This document shows, piece by piece, positions 45,801-59,974 of a stretch of 64,000 nt of DNA. The translations under genes and the position numbers were made by a program. A model generated the notes under the pieces. That model saw nothing but the letters and a program-made list of their open reading frames with translations, was not told the DNA's origin and did not search any database. This DNA comes from Schistosoma mansoni (Eukaryota; Platyhelminthes; Trematoda; Strigeidida; Schistosomatidae): the NCBI RefSeq assembly GCF_000237925.1, contig NW_017386006.1, forward strand, positions 1,178,001 through 1,242,000, written 5' to 3'. Every line of letters begins with the position of its first letter. Position 1 is the first letter of the stretch.

Positions 45801-48800
45801 ACATCCATTCCTACATCTATGTCTTTGACTTCTTAGGTATTGGTATCCGGTTATTTCTGGAGTAATGTCGAAGTCATGGACTAACCAAATTTCCGTCAAA
45901 GCTACAATAAGCGGTCTTAATTTGTCAACTAATGCTCTTAGTTCATAGAATTTATTTCTTAGACTACGAGCATTGGCATATAAAACTCCTAGGGAGAGCG
46001 ATCTATGCATACAGGCCTTGGTAGCATCCGCTTCCAAGACCTTACTATTCGAAAACTCACTTACTGGTAGTCTAACCTTGACGACTACACTGTCTCGAAG
46101 ATGGAACTTAATACATTACTTCAAAAAATGGTTGATAACATTCGAACCAGTTGTTTTAAAGCATACATACGATGGTTCGGTGATAACTAATGCTGGCTTC
46201 CTCATCGCCTTCCAGTGCATTCTATCGCGTTACTGATTTTCATCTTTTTTACGTCTATTTAACTATCTGGAAATCCAATCGCAACTGCTGGTAGCAACTA
46301 GAATAGGCTAGGTTCACTTTTTATCGGTGATTTTTTTCGTTATTGTATATCGCTTGCTAAAATAGGTCAAACCTGACAGTTTTGGTAAGGTAGTACCCCT
46401 TCAGTTTTAGTATGATACCATCTCCACGTATCTGTGAAGTCCTACATATCTTCCTTATCATTTGGTCTGTATTCGAAAACAAATGCTTTGGGCATTATTT
46501 CGAGTTACAAATTAATCTTGTTTCTTACTATTTCACAGATCCTCATAAGTTTGACGCTCTTTCGGTACTTAAATATAGCTTCATTAGCACCTGGCCGCTT
46601 AAAATGGTTCACATTTTCCTCCGAAAATGGCCGGGATCTTCTTAGTTAGTAGAGGTCTTTCTTGGTATGAACAATATTTTACAGGATATGAACAACAGTA
46701 ATTCCTATGAATAGTCATTCAATTCCCTCTAAGCACACATCTGCGGACTGTAGTCCCAATATATTAGATTACTAAAACTGCATATGTTATTGGTTAATAA
46801 CTCTAATTTACTGACACTTTCTTTTGGAGTACCGGGTTGCCCGTTTAAAATCGAGACTTGATAATTCCCTTCCGGACGTTTTTATTCCCTGAGAATTTTG
46901 TGAGAGTTCCCATGCCACGTAAATACGGTTGGCGGTATTGATGTAGGAGTCACGAATGTGTGGGTGTATAAGAGCATGACCATGTTCCCGGCCGCACCAT
47001 GGGATTTCAAGTGGTACTGTAAAAACCCCCTTTCTTTTTCCATTACCGTAATGGTAAAATCCTTTAATATCGGCCCTTTATTTGCATTCAGTTGTGTATA
47101 CAGTTTTTAAGTTTCATAGCCGTAACAGTATCTGTCGCTTTGTGCTCAACGTTTTTACCGTGGTTTTGTGTTGTTGATAATGTAGGATAGTAGCATTCTT
47201 TACTCACAAGTTACATGGAAGTGTAGGTCATAGTTCCGAACCCCTCTCCACATCTAGTTCGAGAAATCAGTGACTTTTTGTCGAGTTCATTATTTTTTGG
47301 TTTTTTTTACTGGCAGGCAAAACTACAATGGCTGACGCCTTGTTGGCTACCAATGGTATTGTTTCTTCGCGCCAATCAGGGAAATTGCGGTATATGGATA
47401 ACACTGAGGGGGAGCAAGAGCGTGGCATAACGATGAAATCTAGTGTAATTGGTCTCATTTTCAACCGGAAAGTCTCCTCTGTAGATAAAAACGATGAAGA
47501 CTATTATCTTGTAAATTTAGTGGACTCTCCTGGTCATGTTGACTTCTCTTCTGAAGTTTCAACAGCAGTTCGATTATGTGATGCTGCGACTATCGTTGTC
47601 GATGTTGTCGAAGGAGTATGCCCTCAGGTAAAGTGTTTGATCGTAAGATGACTCCTTCCATAGACACGTACGGTACTCCGTCAAGCTTGGGATGAAAGAC
47701 TAACTCTGTTATTGGCTTTGAATAAGATCGATCGATTGGTTGTAGAAATAAAACTAACTCCGTCACAGGCTTATGAAACCATGTGTCGAGTGATAGAACA
47801 AGTCAATTCCGTCCTTGCGGAAATGTTTTCTGCAGATGTGACGCGCCAAAGAGATGGTATTTGGCAGATGAATATCGACAAACATGTAAGTACTTATCCG
47901 TTTTGTATGTGTATTCATTATCGTTTGTCAGATGAAAGTTGATTAACGCAAACATACGGTAAGTATTCCTGTCCATGTTCATTAAGTAGTTCATTAGTTG
48001 CGTTTATTTCGTATTGGGTACTGTTTACTTCTTTTGCATAGAAGTTCATTTGTGGAATATTGTGTACGTCGAATGAAGCTATATGACTGTCGTTTTGTCT
48101 GTCACATCGAATCATAATAGCCATTTTCAGTTATTTCGAAGTGGGTAAGCATCTTGGGGAATTCAGTAAAATGTAGTGAATAAAGTGATAAAATAATACT
48201 TCGCAATAACTCACTCTCCAGCATTAACTTGAAATAATAAATAGTTGTGTTAATTTATAATCTATTAGCTTACTATAGCTCTTGGAGGGACTCACGAAAA
48301 CCATCCAGTTTATTGCCTCAGTGCACCAAATGTAGCTCAACCTTGGTGTCAACGAAATTCTTGTTAATTACCTACATAAATTGTAAGATGCATTTTAAGG
48401 TGAAATACTCTCACAATGAACTGGCCTCTTCATATTTATTACCACTGCGAATACTTCACATGATCTGTTTCTTTTCATTTTATTTTGTGATATTCACAAG
48501 CGCCTTCACTGTTCGGAGATTTTTTATCTTAAATTAAGTATGTAGTTTATATCCACCACTGATTGGTCTCATTCGGGGTACCGTTGAAATCCAAAAAGCA
48601 CTAGTCCTACTAAACTAAGCTTCAGTGAAATGATAAATCGATCTGACTTAGACCACGATTGAAAAGAAATGGATGCACTGAACGGCCATCTCCTCCTAGT
48701 ATCGAGCTTTTCAACTGTGTAATTCCATTACTCCACGGGTGGGAATCAAACCAAGAACATTCGGTTTCGTGCTCAGGCTCTCAACCTCTAGATCATTGAG

Positions 48801-51800
48801 CCGGCATCCAACGGTGTGAATGCCTAACCTCAATTAATCCACGACATTGGGTGACTATATCCCACTATCTTCGGTGGGTAACTGCATCACACTCAACACG
48901 GATTAGCTCCACTGGTCACGGCATCCATCCATCCACTTTCAAATATAATTCGCACTGATAGTTCCTTAACCGGAAATGAATTTACAGCACTTATTGATAA
49001 TTGGTCTGTGATAGTTATTTTAGGTTCTAATAATAACTTGTAGTCTCTACTATCAGATGCTACTACTAAATGCTGTTCATAAAAAGTACATCAAATAACA
49101 TCATTAGTTAACTGGAAATGTGAGTTATGTGTGTTTGGTTTAGGAACTCTAAGTTTCACTATCTAAAGAACTATAAGTGCATATTGTAGTGGATTTGCAG
49201 AATGCTACACGCCAGCTGTTTGCTACTCTTTGACTTCCAGTCTTTTGTTCTATTGATTTTTAATGATAGCTCCCATCAAACTCCACTATATTTAGTGGAT
49301 TTTACGAAATTATATAAATTCTACTGTATATTTTCCAGGACCTTTCAAGTGATGTGCAACGTGATAATAACGTGTATGATTGGAGCGATCATCTTGAAAA
49401 AGCTGATGATTCTAACTTGTACTTTTCACCTGAAAAAGGGAATGTTGTATTCTGCTCTTCTGTCGATTCGTGGGGATTTCGCGTAGACCAATTTTGCCAG
49501 ACCTGGTCTGAACGCCTATCTGTCCCTTATTCAGTTTTACAAAAATCCTTGTGGGGTGATTTTTATCTAACTTCCTCTCCTACAGAATCGAACAAAATGG
49601 TTATTAAACCTAATGCTAGGCAAAAACAGAAGAAGTCAATTTTCGTTCAGTTGGTCTTAGAACCTTTATGGAATGCATATCAAGTAAAATTTTCGTTTAA
49701 TCTCAACTGTACCATGTATTTTTTTGAACATAACGATTAGTGTTTGCTTAAAAATGTATAACATTACTTATAAGATTTACTGATTTCTTGTAACTAAGCT
49801 TCACTTTAATGATAAAATTACACTAGCTTCAGGTACCGATAAAAGATATCCCACCTTGTAGATTGGTAGAAAGTCTTAAAAACTCTACGTAAGAAAGCAA
49901 CTAACTGGTTATCGGTGGGGCATTGCTCCGGATTTTGCCACAAGGTTGCTGTTTATTACTTCATGTGTTTGAAGTAGCTGAGTCTTCTCCAGTTTAAACA
50001 CGAGGGTAACTATGATGATGTTTACATTAGAGCTATATTTCAGTTTCTAGTGTATGCATATGTCTTTTTTTAACATACTTTTTTCGTGCTTAGACAAAGG
50101 ATAGACTAGGATGTAAAGAAACTTCACACTCGGATATCTGGTTGATGCTAGACTTCAGTTTGATGTAACAGTGGCTGTCCAAGACATCCATCTCATTCTT
50201 CATACCATAGGCTTAGAGGTTTTGAGTCATCTGTACTGTGGAATCCATGTAAATTCACCCTAATACACTTTTATGTTCTGAAAATATTTTTGCAATCTTT
50301 CTTTACTCTGCTTTGGCGTCTAAACTAATGGCGGCAAGGGAAGTATTTGGGCACACTAACATTTTCACTTGTATTGGAAGTTTCATCAGCTCGTGTCACC
50401 TGTTACATAGGTAAAGCATCCGTTTGGTAACCGAAGGACAAGTATACTTCACAGCAATTCACTTTATATAACTACGGCTACGGAACATTTTCTGTGAAAG
50501 TAGAAGACATGCGTAGACTGCAAATGTTTGATCTCAAGGGTCTTCGAAGCATTTCTCACGTATATTTGAACAACCCAACAAGCAGTGTTAAAGTTAGGCT
50601 TAAGACACCATGTTAATATGGGTAATCGGTTGATAAGGTTGGGAACCTTCACCAAATGAGGTAGTTGGAACATGTGTTGCGTTTGTCTAATCACCACCCA
50701 CCTTGACGCGCAACGTTTGCTATTGTAGGAGTAGGTTGGAAGAAAGCTAAGGACAGCCAAACTAAAACAAGGCATCAAGTTATGAAGTTGTCGATTGTTG
50801 ACCTGAGCCATGTTATTAGGGGCAGAGTCCCTGGTTTCCTTCAGCACTTTTATCGTGACTAGTGCTTTCAAATATCGGACTACATCCATCAGAATCGACC
50901 ACGGTGGTTCATTTGCTTTCACTCTTTACCTCCCCTCAGATCCTGAATTTCAGAATTCTCATACTTTTTTATACGGACTCATCTTCCTCGAATCATACCT
51001 TCTGATTTATGACGGGATTCGTGACTATCTGTGATCAACAAACATGTTTTCATTCCAGAATTTTCATTAAAAACCACTCACAAACTAAGACAAACTGGCT
51101 GAAATGGCAGTTAGATACGAAGCTCATTAAATTAATTAGAAGTGTTCAGATTGATTTACTAAGTAAGAATTCTCGAAATAGCGCAATTTAAGGCAGATAG
51201 AATTAGATGAGCACAACTGGGCGTGTTATATTTGGAATTCGTAATAATCGCTCAATCAAGTACAAAAGAATCATCAGTTAGTACTAATACCACACTGTTA
51301 TTGCTATCAATCTCGAAATCCATATTTTAGTGTAGAGCCATAATATTTAAAAGCCTTTAATAAGTTACCCCGACTCACAACATGAGGCTAAGTATTTTAC
51401 TGTTTCTTTTACTGTTCTAGACATTATTCTTTGAAGATAAACGTGATAAAGTGTTTGCGATGGCTCAAAAGGTTGGTGTAAATTTAGACCAACGTGTTAT
51501 TCGTAATGTTGATAGTCGTGGAGTGTTACGTGCTTTCCTGAGTGCGTGGTTGTCGTTAGGTCATACACTTATGCATGCCATAACGGATATCTGTCCTAGT
51601 CCATCTTCAGCAGTGTCTGCTGACCGAGCTGTACATATGTTGTATGGAGATACAGTATTATGTGATTCAGCACTTACCAAACAAGATACTCCCATACCAA
51701 TCGATCAAACTTCACGTGTACCAATTAATTCAATATATTCAACAACTGGGGCTAGCTTAGGTAAGTAATGATGTTTGTCATGGTTACGTATTTCATTAAA

Positions 51801-54800
51801 TTTCTACTCTAAGAAGTGTTGATTTGATGACGCATATTTCATTGATTCACAGATTACTTATTCATTTAACTGTTTAAAGTTTACTAAATGTTATCTTTAA
51901 TATGAACGTATTATCAGAGTGCAGTATGATGATTTGAAGCGGAAAAAGTTTTGAAGAATTAAACTTGTAATTCTAACAATAAAATCATTAATGATGAATT
52001 CACTTCATATTATAAAATGTAAATGTTAGAAATATACCAAATAGACTGAATAGCATCAAACTAGCCACTATCTTCCTGATCAAATCTCTTGACTTCAATA
52101 CTCGTTTTAGTATGGAAAGAAAACGTCATTCATCAAAATTCTTGATATCACTTCGTTTTGTGTGTGTGTGTGTGTCTGTGTGTAGCTTTAGTTTATGAGT
52201 CGTCAAATAAATATTACAGGCTGATCTCTTTCGCTAACATCTTTTTCTACGTGGTTCTAATTTATCTGCATAAATACAGTTTAAATGATTTAATTAACGT
52301 ATTTGTCACCTGACATTATTATTAAAGTTAAGTTTTATATTTAAACACAACTAATATAAAGGAATAAATTTTTATATAGTTGAGATCATGAGTCAGTTGA
52401 AGCTAGACCACCATAGAAAACCCGGAAAAACTGGACGGCCGTTTCATCCTATTGTGGGACTCCTCAGCAGTGCGCATCCACGATCCCGCCCCGTGAGATT
52501 CGAACACAGGACCTATCAGTCTCGCGCGCGAGTGCTTAACCTCTAGACCACTGAGCTAGCATCCACCGGTGTTAATGTCTAACTTCAACCAATCCACGAA
52601 ATTGAGCAACCAACAGACTTGATTGAACTCCACTGGTTACTGCTTCTCACTAGAACTCTAGGAAATACCTCATGAAGCCAGTCACTAGTGAGCATATGAT
52701 CATTATCTGAAGGGGGTTTTGTGGAGATTTTAGTAATTTTATATAGTTGAGATCATGAGTTAATTGAAGCTAGACCACCATGGAAAACCTAGAAGCACTG
52801 TTTTACAGTTTATTAGAGTAAATTAATAATCCAAAGAAATAATCATTTTCATGAACAAATACATCTTTTAAAATTACATCATATAGATTTATGTTTATTA
52901 ATGTTGAACTGATTGGAATATGATATCCACTTTATATCTCGATTGAAATTATAACACTAATCATCAAAATAACTGTAACATAGAATGATAGAAATAATGA
53001 TGTAATTACAAGTCACATCAATTAATTGGTCAAATATTTGGTTAGTAAATGAAATAATATGAATTACGTAAAAAAGAAGATAGTATAATGGTCTAAGTGT
53101 TAATACTTTACTTATTTATTTAAACATATAAATATTGGTACAAAAGGGCACCAGATATATATGCGCCGCACAAATCTCGTTTGATTTGTGTGAGCGATGT
53201 GTTACTGCCCAGGTGCCCAAACTGAAGCAGGTGGTTTTCTTAGGGGATCACACCCGGAGCCTTTGACCTAAAGGTCTGATCCACAAGACAGTGGAGCATC
53301 GTGAGGAGATGCAGTCCCATGTTAGCCGGTGACCAACGATTGACTCATACGCCCTTTATTCGCTCAGGATCATGGTGTCCATGTTCACCATTGGTTTGGA
53401 ATCAGGGTTTTCCAACTCCCCTAGGTGGACTTTCCGTGTCTACCAACCCGGTTAAAGCGCCGGACATTCACTTTTCGTTCTCTTAATTTCGTAAACAACA
53501 CTCCCGCCGCGAGAAGGCAAGTTTGTAGGACTTCCCTGGCAGAGGCTATATACGCGTGTCAATACAATTCTTTATATATTCAAGAAACTAATAATATTAA
53601 TAATTGAAAATAAAGAGCGAGAGATTTTATGTGTATTAGTCAAATTAACTTATCGGGTTTCCCAAATTAGAAGAGGCTGAACATATTTAATTTAAACCTA
53701 AAAGCATTATACTTTTTTATTTAAAGTAAACACACCTGCTTTTATTAATCATGTTTTTGTTGGTGTTAAATTTAACCGCAAATGTATCAGTCGTAATTGA
53801 CACTTGCTTAAACTCTGAAGGTATATCTGAAACACATATAGCGGCGCTCAGAAAATTTTGAGATATAGATCATGGAGTAGCAACTCTTTAAGAGTTTGTT
53901 AGAGACTAGTGAGAGATACCAGTTACTTACTTACTTACCTACTTACTTACGCCTGTTACTCCTAATAGAGTAGAGGCCTCCGACCAGCATTCTCCAACCC
54001 ACTCTGTCATGAGAGAGACACTAATTAATAAGTTTAAAAAAACAAAGTGAGGGAGATGAGGCTCCCGAGTCCCGATCTAAAATTATGATTAAATGCACTT
54101 CAGTAGACTACCTATATGCTAATAGGTGTGACTTTAGTACAGAGGTTGACCCAGTGAGGTAGTAGTTGTTAGGTTGCCCAAAATAAAAAAAATTTGTAAG
54201 TTTGAGAGGACTCCTATTAGGTTTTAAACCATTATGAAGAGTTCCAGGACGAACGTTGGTGATATAACCGACGATGAAACCCAACACTACATTAATGTGA
54301 ATGGATTGACAAGGGTGCAACAGAATACTATCTTTTATTGCCAGAAAATGATTGGTATATCGGTGTCATGAATATATTGTGTACAACCGATTTGGCAGGC
54401 CTCACTATATTATAGAAGCATTTCTAACGGACTAAATGAAAAACAATTCTCTGTGGTTACAAATGCTTACGGCCAATCAAGTAGTTGAAGCCGCAGGCCT
54501 TCTGTAATATTATCAAATAGTAAAACGTTGTCAACGCAGTCTAATCTCTATGCGCTGTCAATGAGCAAAGCCGTCAACTGTCGAACTGGAAACTATGATC
54601 ACTATTCAATAAGCTTAAGGTGAACTGATCATCTTAATTTTATGACTCTTTGGTATTAAATAATCTAGAGTTGAGTTGTTCATGGTCAAGCTACAATCTT
54701 GCTTAGTCACATTGGAAAGTGTTCACGAACATTGAAAGGCAATTTACAGAAAATTAGTCCATATAATTTGCTCAATAGAACCAGGTTAATTGATAAATAC

Positions 54801-57800
54801 AGTAGGAATTGATTGCTTTAGGTAATTCACTTTTTAATCTATGTGTCACTATCGAACACCTATATAGCACTAGTTGTTGGTTTTATGCTTTGAACGTCCT
54901 CTAAATTATTCTATGTAATCCTTGGATTATTGCTTTTAATAGTGTGTCACATCGTAGTTGTAAGCATATAAACAGAGATCTTGTAATAACTATCCGCCCA
55001 TCAACTAATCTGGTTTTCGTGACGTGTTTGTTTATAAATGTCTCAAGGTATCGCTAGGCTATTCTACCTTCATGATCCTCTTGACTTATAAACATGTTGA
55101 CTTTATTAACTGCATATGAACTTGTACTTGTTCTGTACATTCATAGTAAATTTTATCTTTATTTTAGTGATGATTCAATTGACGTATATAGTTAACATTA
55201 CACTGGAGTCATTTCAACATGAACAGTTATTTTGTTAACAATCCCCAGATCTATTCGTTGTAATTTTAAAAGATGTATTTGTCTTCAACTCACATACTTA
55301 ATATAATTTTAAACAGAACAGTCAGTAGATGCATCTACTAAGCAAATATTATGAATGTTCTACTTTGAGGGAATCTATTTTTATACGAATCATTTATTGC
55401 AAATTAGTCTGATTTTAATTTATTTACTCTGTACATTGACTCGCTAACCATCGTAAAACTGATAATTTCACACTTTCTTAGTTGATAATATCAATACTGT
55501 TTCTTGTACCATTGCAAATTATATTGTTCAGTTAACAAATGAATCGTAGAGTCCTTTTTTATTTGAGTGATTAATGTCCTTCGTTTTACTTTTCTGTGTT
55601 TCAGCTCTTCAATCTTGTGATTCATCATCACTGGCTCCAACTATTATTTTTGTGGCTAAAGTATTCTGGACTGATAAATTACGTCTCACTTCAAATATCA
55701 CTAGTAATCCTGCTTCTATAAATACGAAGTAATTGATTTATTTGTGTGATTTTTCATACCTTCATAAAGATTAATTTACATAGTTTTAATTTGTATTATT
55801 ATTATTATTGTTATTATCTTACCTACCAGGTACCCGACCGTTGCTGCTACCTTGACGTGGTGGTCGGGCTTGCCTATCGTGATGAATCAATCGAGCTATA
55901 CTGGCTGGAACAATCGTTCCTCAAGGTCCTACCATGCCAGGCAGGTTGTTTGAAGAGCGGTGAGACTAAAAGCAGCAAACCCAAGGTCCGAAGGCGAAGT
56001 CGTACTGCTGACTGTACAGAGGTGTGACAGCAGTAAGGTGTTTCCTTCAGACAACCAGCATGACAGCGATGCTGCCTTCTCACAAGGAGGGGTGGGGTTA
56101 GAAAAGGTCGACCTTAAAAATGCACACCTCGCCTTATCCCACGGATCTCCGTCTCCGGTGGTAAGGTCCTTTGAAGAACGGAGCTAACACTTCAAAAATC
56201 CCCCACAAAAAGGCCGTGAGTGACCGGCCTCAAGCAGTTGTCCCTTGGGCACTGCGGTCACGCTCTCAGGTCATTAAGACCACTTCTAACCCAATTTCCT
56301 TTTCAGGTACCCCTAGAAGAACCCTTCCACGGTGTGGGCAACCGGAAAGTGATAACTGCCCTCATATCTCTAACAGCACTCAAGACCACTGTATTCATAA
56401 TCAATCTCCTTCATTTCCTACTATTCCTTCTACCTTGACTTTCAACACTAAACTTCCTCTTTCGGTTTCCTCCTCAAGTGTCACCATGGCCAACGATTCT
56501 AGTGCGCGAAACGCTGTCCCAGGTCTACTAAAACCTCGCTCCAAACTACATATTGGAGCCTTCAACGTACGTACCCTAAGTCAAATCGGTCAACAGGCCT
56601 CCTTAGCTAAAACCCTAGAATTTCGTACCATTGATGTATGCTGTGTCTCCGAAACACGCATACAGGATCCTAGTGTGGTCATTCACTTGACCTCACCTCG
56701 CCAAAATGGAGAGCCAACGAAATACACCCTCCGTGTATCTGGCGATCCGTTGGCTAGTTCTCGTGGACTTGCAGGTGTAGGCATAGCACTAAGTACAAGG
56801 GCAGAACAGGCATTACTAGAATGGATCCCCGTTAACAGTCGCCTGTGTGCTGTCCGGCTAAATGGCTCCGTAAGAACTCGGAAGGATAGGGACACATGTT
56901 GTTGCCTTTTCGTCGTTTCTGCCTACGCTCCCACTGACTGCAGCCATGATGAAGTGAAAGATGACTTTTACAGAAAGCTCTTTGAACTTCTTCAGAAAGC
57001 TAAGCGCTCAGACATAGTAGTCGTAGCGGGTGACTTTAATGCCCAGGTAGGCAGCATAAATCAAACAGAAAGACATTTAGGTGGGTGTTTTAGTATTCCG
57101 GTTCAACGAACCGATAATGGTGATCGTCTGTTGCAACTATGCTCAGACAATCGTTTATTTTTAACAAGCACTAATTTTAAGCATAAGGAGAGACATCGTC
57201 TAACATGGCGACCACCTTCGCCAAACCAACGATGGACTCAAATAGACCATATTGTCATCAGTCATCGTTGGGGAGGCTCAATAGAAGATTGTCGCTCGTA
57301 TTGGAATACTTGTTTAGACTCTGATCACGCTTTAATACGAGCGCGCATTTGTCTGCGCCTCAATGGACGCAGGAAAGTACACTAAGAGGACCCATTAGGA
57401 TTGAACTGGAGGACGAGAAGGCCAAATGCGAATTCCAGAAACAACTGAGTTCACATCTAGGCAGTTCTGTAAACGAGACTGACCCAGATGCTGCTTGGAA
57501 AGACATACGAATAGCTGTGGAAACAGCAGTCACATCTCTTAGTTATTTAAACCATAGGGCTCCAAAAAACCAGTGGATTTCTTCTAAGTCTGTTTCACTG
57601 ATGGATTCGCGTAAACTCATCCCATCAGGCTCTGAACACGAAGAAGAGTGTAAACAAATTAGATCTAGGTTGACTAAAAGTCTAAGGAACGATCGTGAGC
57701 AGTGGTGGGCAACGAAAGCAAAAGAGATGGAAAAGACAGCGGCTGTAGGCAACACCAGACAACTATTCAGACTAATAAAAGAAACCGGAATTAAGAAGTC

Positions 57801-59923
57801 AAGTGTAAGTGAGACAATCTCGGAAAAAGACGGAACCCTTATCTGCTCTCAACCCAAACGTTTAGAACGATGGGCGGAACACTTTAAGGAGCAGTTTAGC
57901 TGGCCTTCAGCTACTGCACAACTACCCACTATTCCCAGAAAACCTGAATGGAACATTGAAGTAGGCCCCCCGACCCTACTTGAAGTTCAAAAGGCTATAA
58001 GTAATCTGAAACGAGGAAGAGCAGCTGGTCCAGATGGATTGGCTCCAGAGGTCTTTAAATATGGTGGTCCAATTTTAGCGATTAGGTTGACTAATATTCT
58101 GGCTAAAATCTGGGAGACGGACGTAATCCCATCTGACTGGTCACAATCTCTGATTGTCCCAATATATAAGAAGGGGCCAAAATCATCCTGTGATAACCAT
58201 AGAGAGATTAGTCTGACTAACATAGCATCTAAAATACTAGCCTCAATAATTATCAGGCGCCTAACTAAGACTCATGAACTGCAAACACGAGAAAATCAGG
58301 CTGGCTTCAGACCTGGTCGTGGCTGTATCAACCACATATTCACCATTCGTCAAGTTTTAGAGCACATACATACTTATCGGCGTCCGACAATGATAGTTTT
58401 TCTTGACTTGAAAGCAGCATTTGACTCTGTAGACCGAGAGGTTCTGTGTCAGTGTCTGTCATTAAAAGGTGTACCTGAGAAGTGCATAAACCTTGTGAAG
58501 ACTCTTTACTCGAACACTACCAGTCGAGTGAGAGCTTATGGCGAACTGTCATATGATTTTACAACCTCAAGTGGTGTCCGTCAAGGCTGTCCACTATCCC
58601 CATTTTTGTTTAACTTCATTATAGACCTGTTGCTGGAAATAACACTCGTCGACTGAATTTTCAGGAATTGATCTTCTACCAGGAGGTTCACTTATCGACT
58701 TAGAATACGCAGATGACATAGTCCTGTTTGGTGAAGACGCTGACAAAATGCAGAGTCTTCTGTTAGAACTGAGTAGTAATGCCAGGATGTTTGGGATGCG
58801 TTTCTCCCCCTCTAAATGTAAATTATTGCTCCAGGACTGGCCTGCGTCAACACCTGAACTAAGGATAGGGAGTGAAGTAGTCGAACGCGTCGACAACTTC
58901 ACTTATCTTAGAAGTCTGATCAGCCCCAATGGGTTGGTGTCTGACGAAATCTCAGCACGGATTCAAAAAGCTCGTTTGGCTTTTGCCAACTTACGTCACC
59001 TATGGCGAAGACGAGATATCCGTCTATCAATTAAGGGACGAGTACCATGTGCAGCAGTTCGCTCTGTTCTACTTTACGGCTGTGAAGCATGGCCATTAAG
59101 AGTAGAAGATACTCTTAAGTCACTAGTATTTGACCACAGATGCCCTAGAAATATTGCTCGCATCTGCTGGAATCACCGGGTAAGTAATAGTGAGGTTAGA
59201 CGCAGGGTATTAGGGAATGATGGTAAATCAGTTGATGAGGTGATGAATCTTCATCGACTGAGATGGTTGAGCCACTTGTTACGTATGCCTGAACACCGAT
59301 TACCACGACGCGCAATGCTGACTAGTGTAGGGGATGGTTGGAAGAAAGTTAGGGGCGGCCAAACCAAAACATTGCATCAGTGCTTGAAGTCACTAACTTC
59401 TAGTCTGAGCCATGTTGGCAGATGCAGACTACCTGGTTGGGGTCCGTGTGACTATCGTAACCAGTGGTTGGAGACTCTGTGTGACATGGCTCAGAATCGA
59501 TCACAATGGCGTAGGTGTATACACTCTTTATTTTCCTTTAAACCTTGAGATTAAAATTGCTTCATATCTGTCTTTCTTCCTATACTATATCCTTATATAC
59601 AACCTATCTTTTATATATTGCCACCACTAAATTAATTACTTCTATGAATCCGGTGTTCATCTTGTTGTGCTAACGAGGTATGGCAACTTGGACCGATGCA
59701 TATATGTGCCTGGTCCTACGTTGTAACTGACTGACCTACCAGGTACGGTTTCGTGTACCTGACTTTGAGCTACACTGTAATTCTAACAGTTAGTAATGCT
59801 ACCCACTTGCTCAAGCTGAAGTCAGTAGAGCAGTGTTTGAACGTGCAACTTAGTGACTAAATGTTAAACGCATTCATCACTTGCATCTATCCACTCTACA
59901 AAGAAAGTATTCTGTTAAGCCAG

Positions 59924-59974
<51 letters not shown>

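Larger units (their letters stand above)
55821..59746 (+). mobile_element. RTE LINE, nearly full length, with 13-bp target-site duplication
   Basis: Element 55834-59733 (3900 bp) lies between two copies of ACCTACCAGGTAC (55821-55833 and 59734-59746). The 5' UTR folds as an HDV-like ribozyme. The protein has an AP-type endonuclease ([63 protein letters not shown]), then RT ([66 protein letters not shown]), then a C-terminal region ([19 protein letters not shown]). RTE clade; possibly the schistosome SR3/Perere-3 type. Young: only two frame changes. Confidence 0.9.

Noticed and set aside
56171-59548. Possible host endonuclease/exonuclease gene on the EFL1 strand
   Set aside because: It is the RTE LINE: EN and RT motifs, target-site duplication and other copies in the window.
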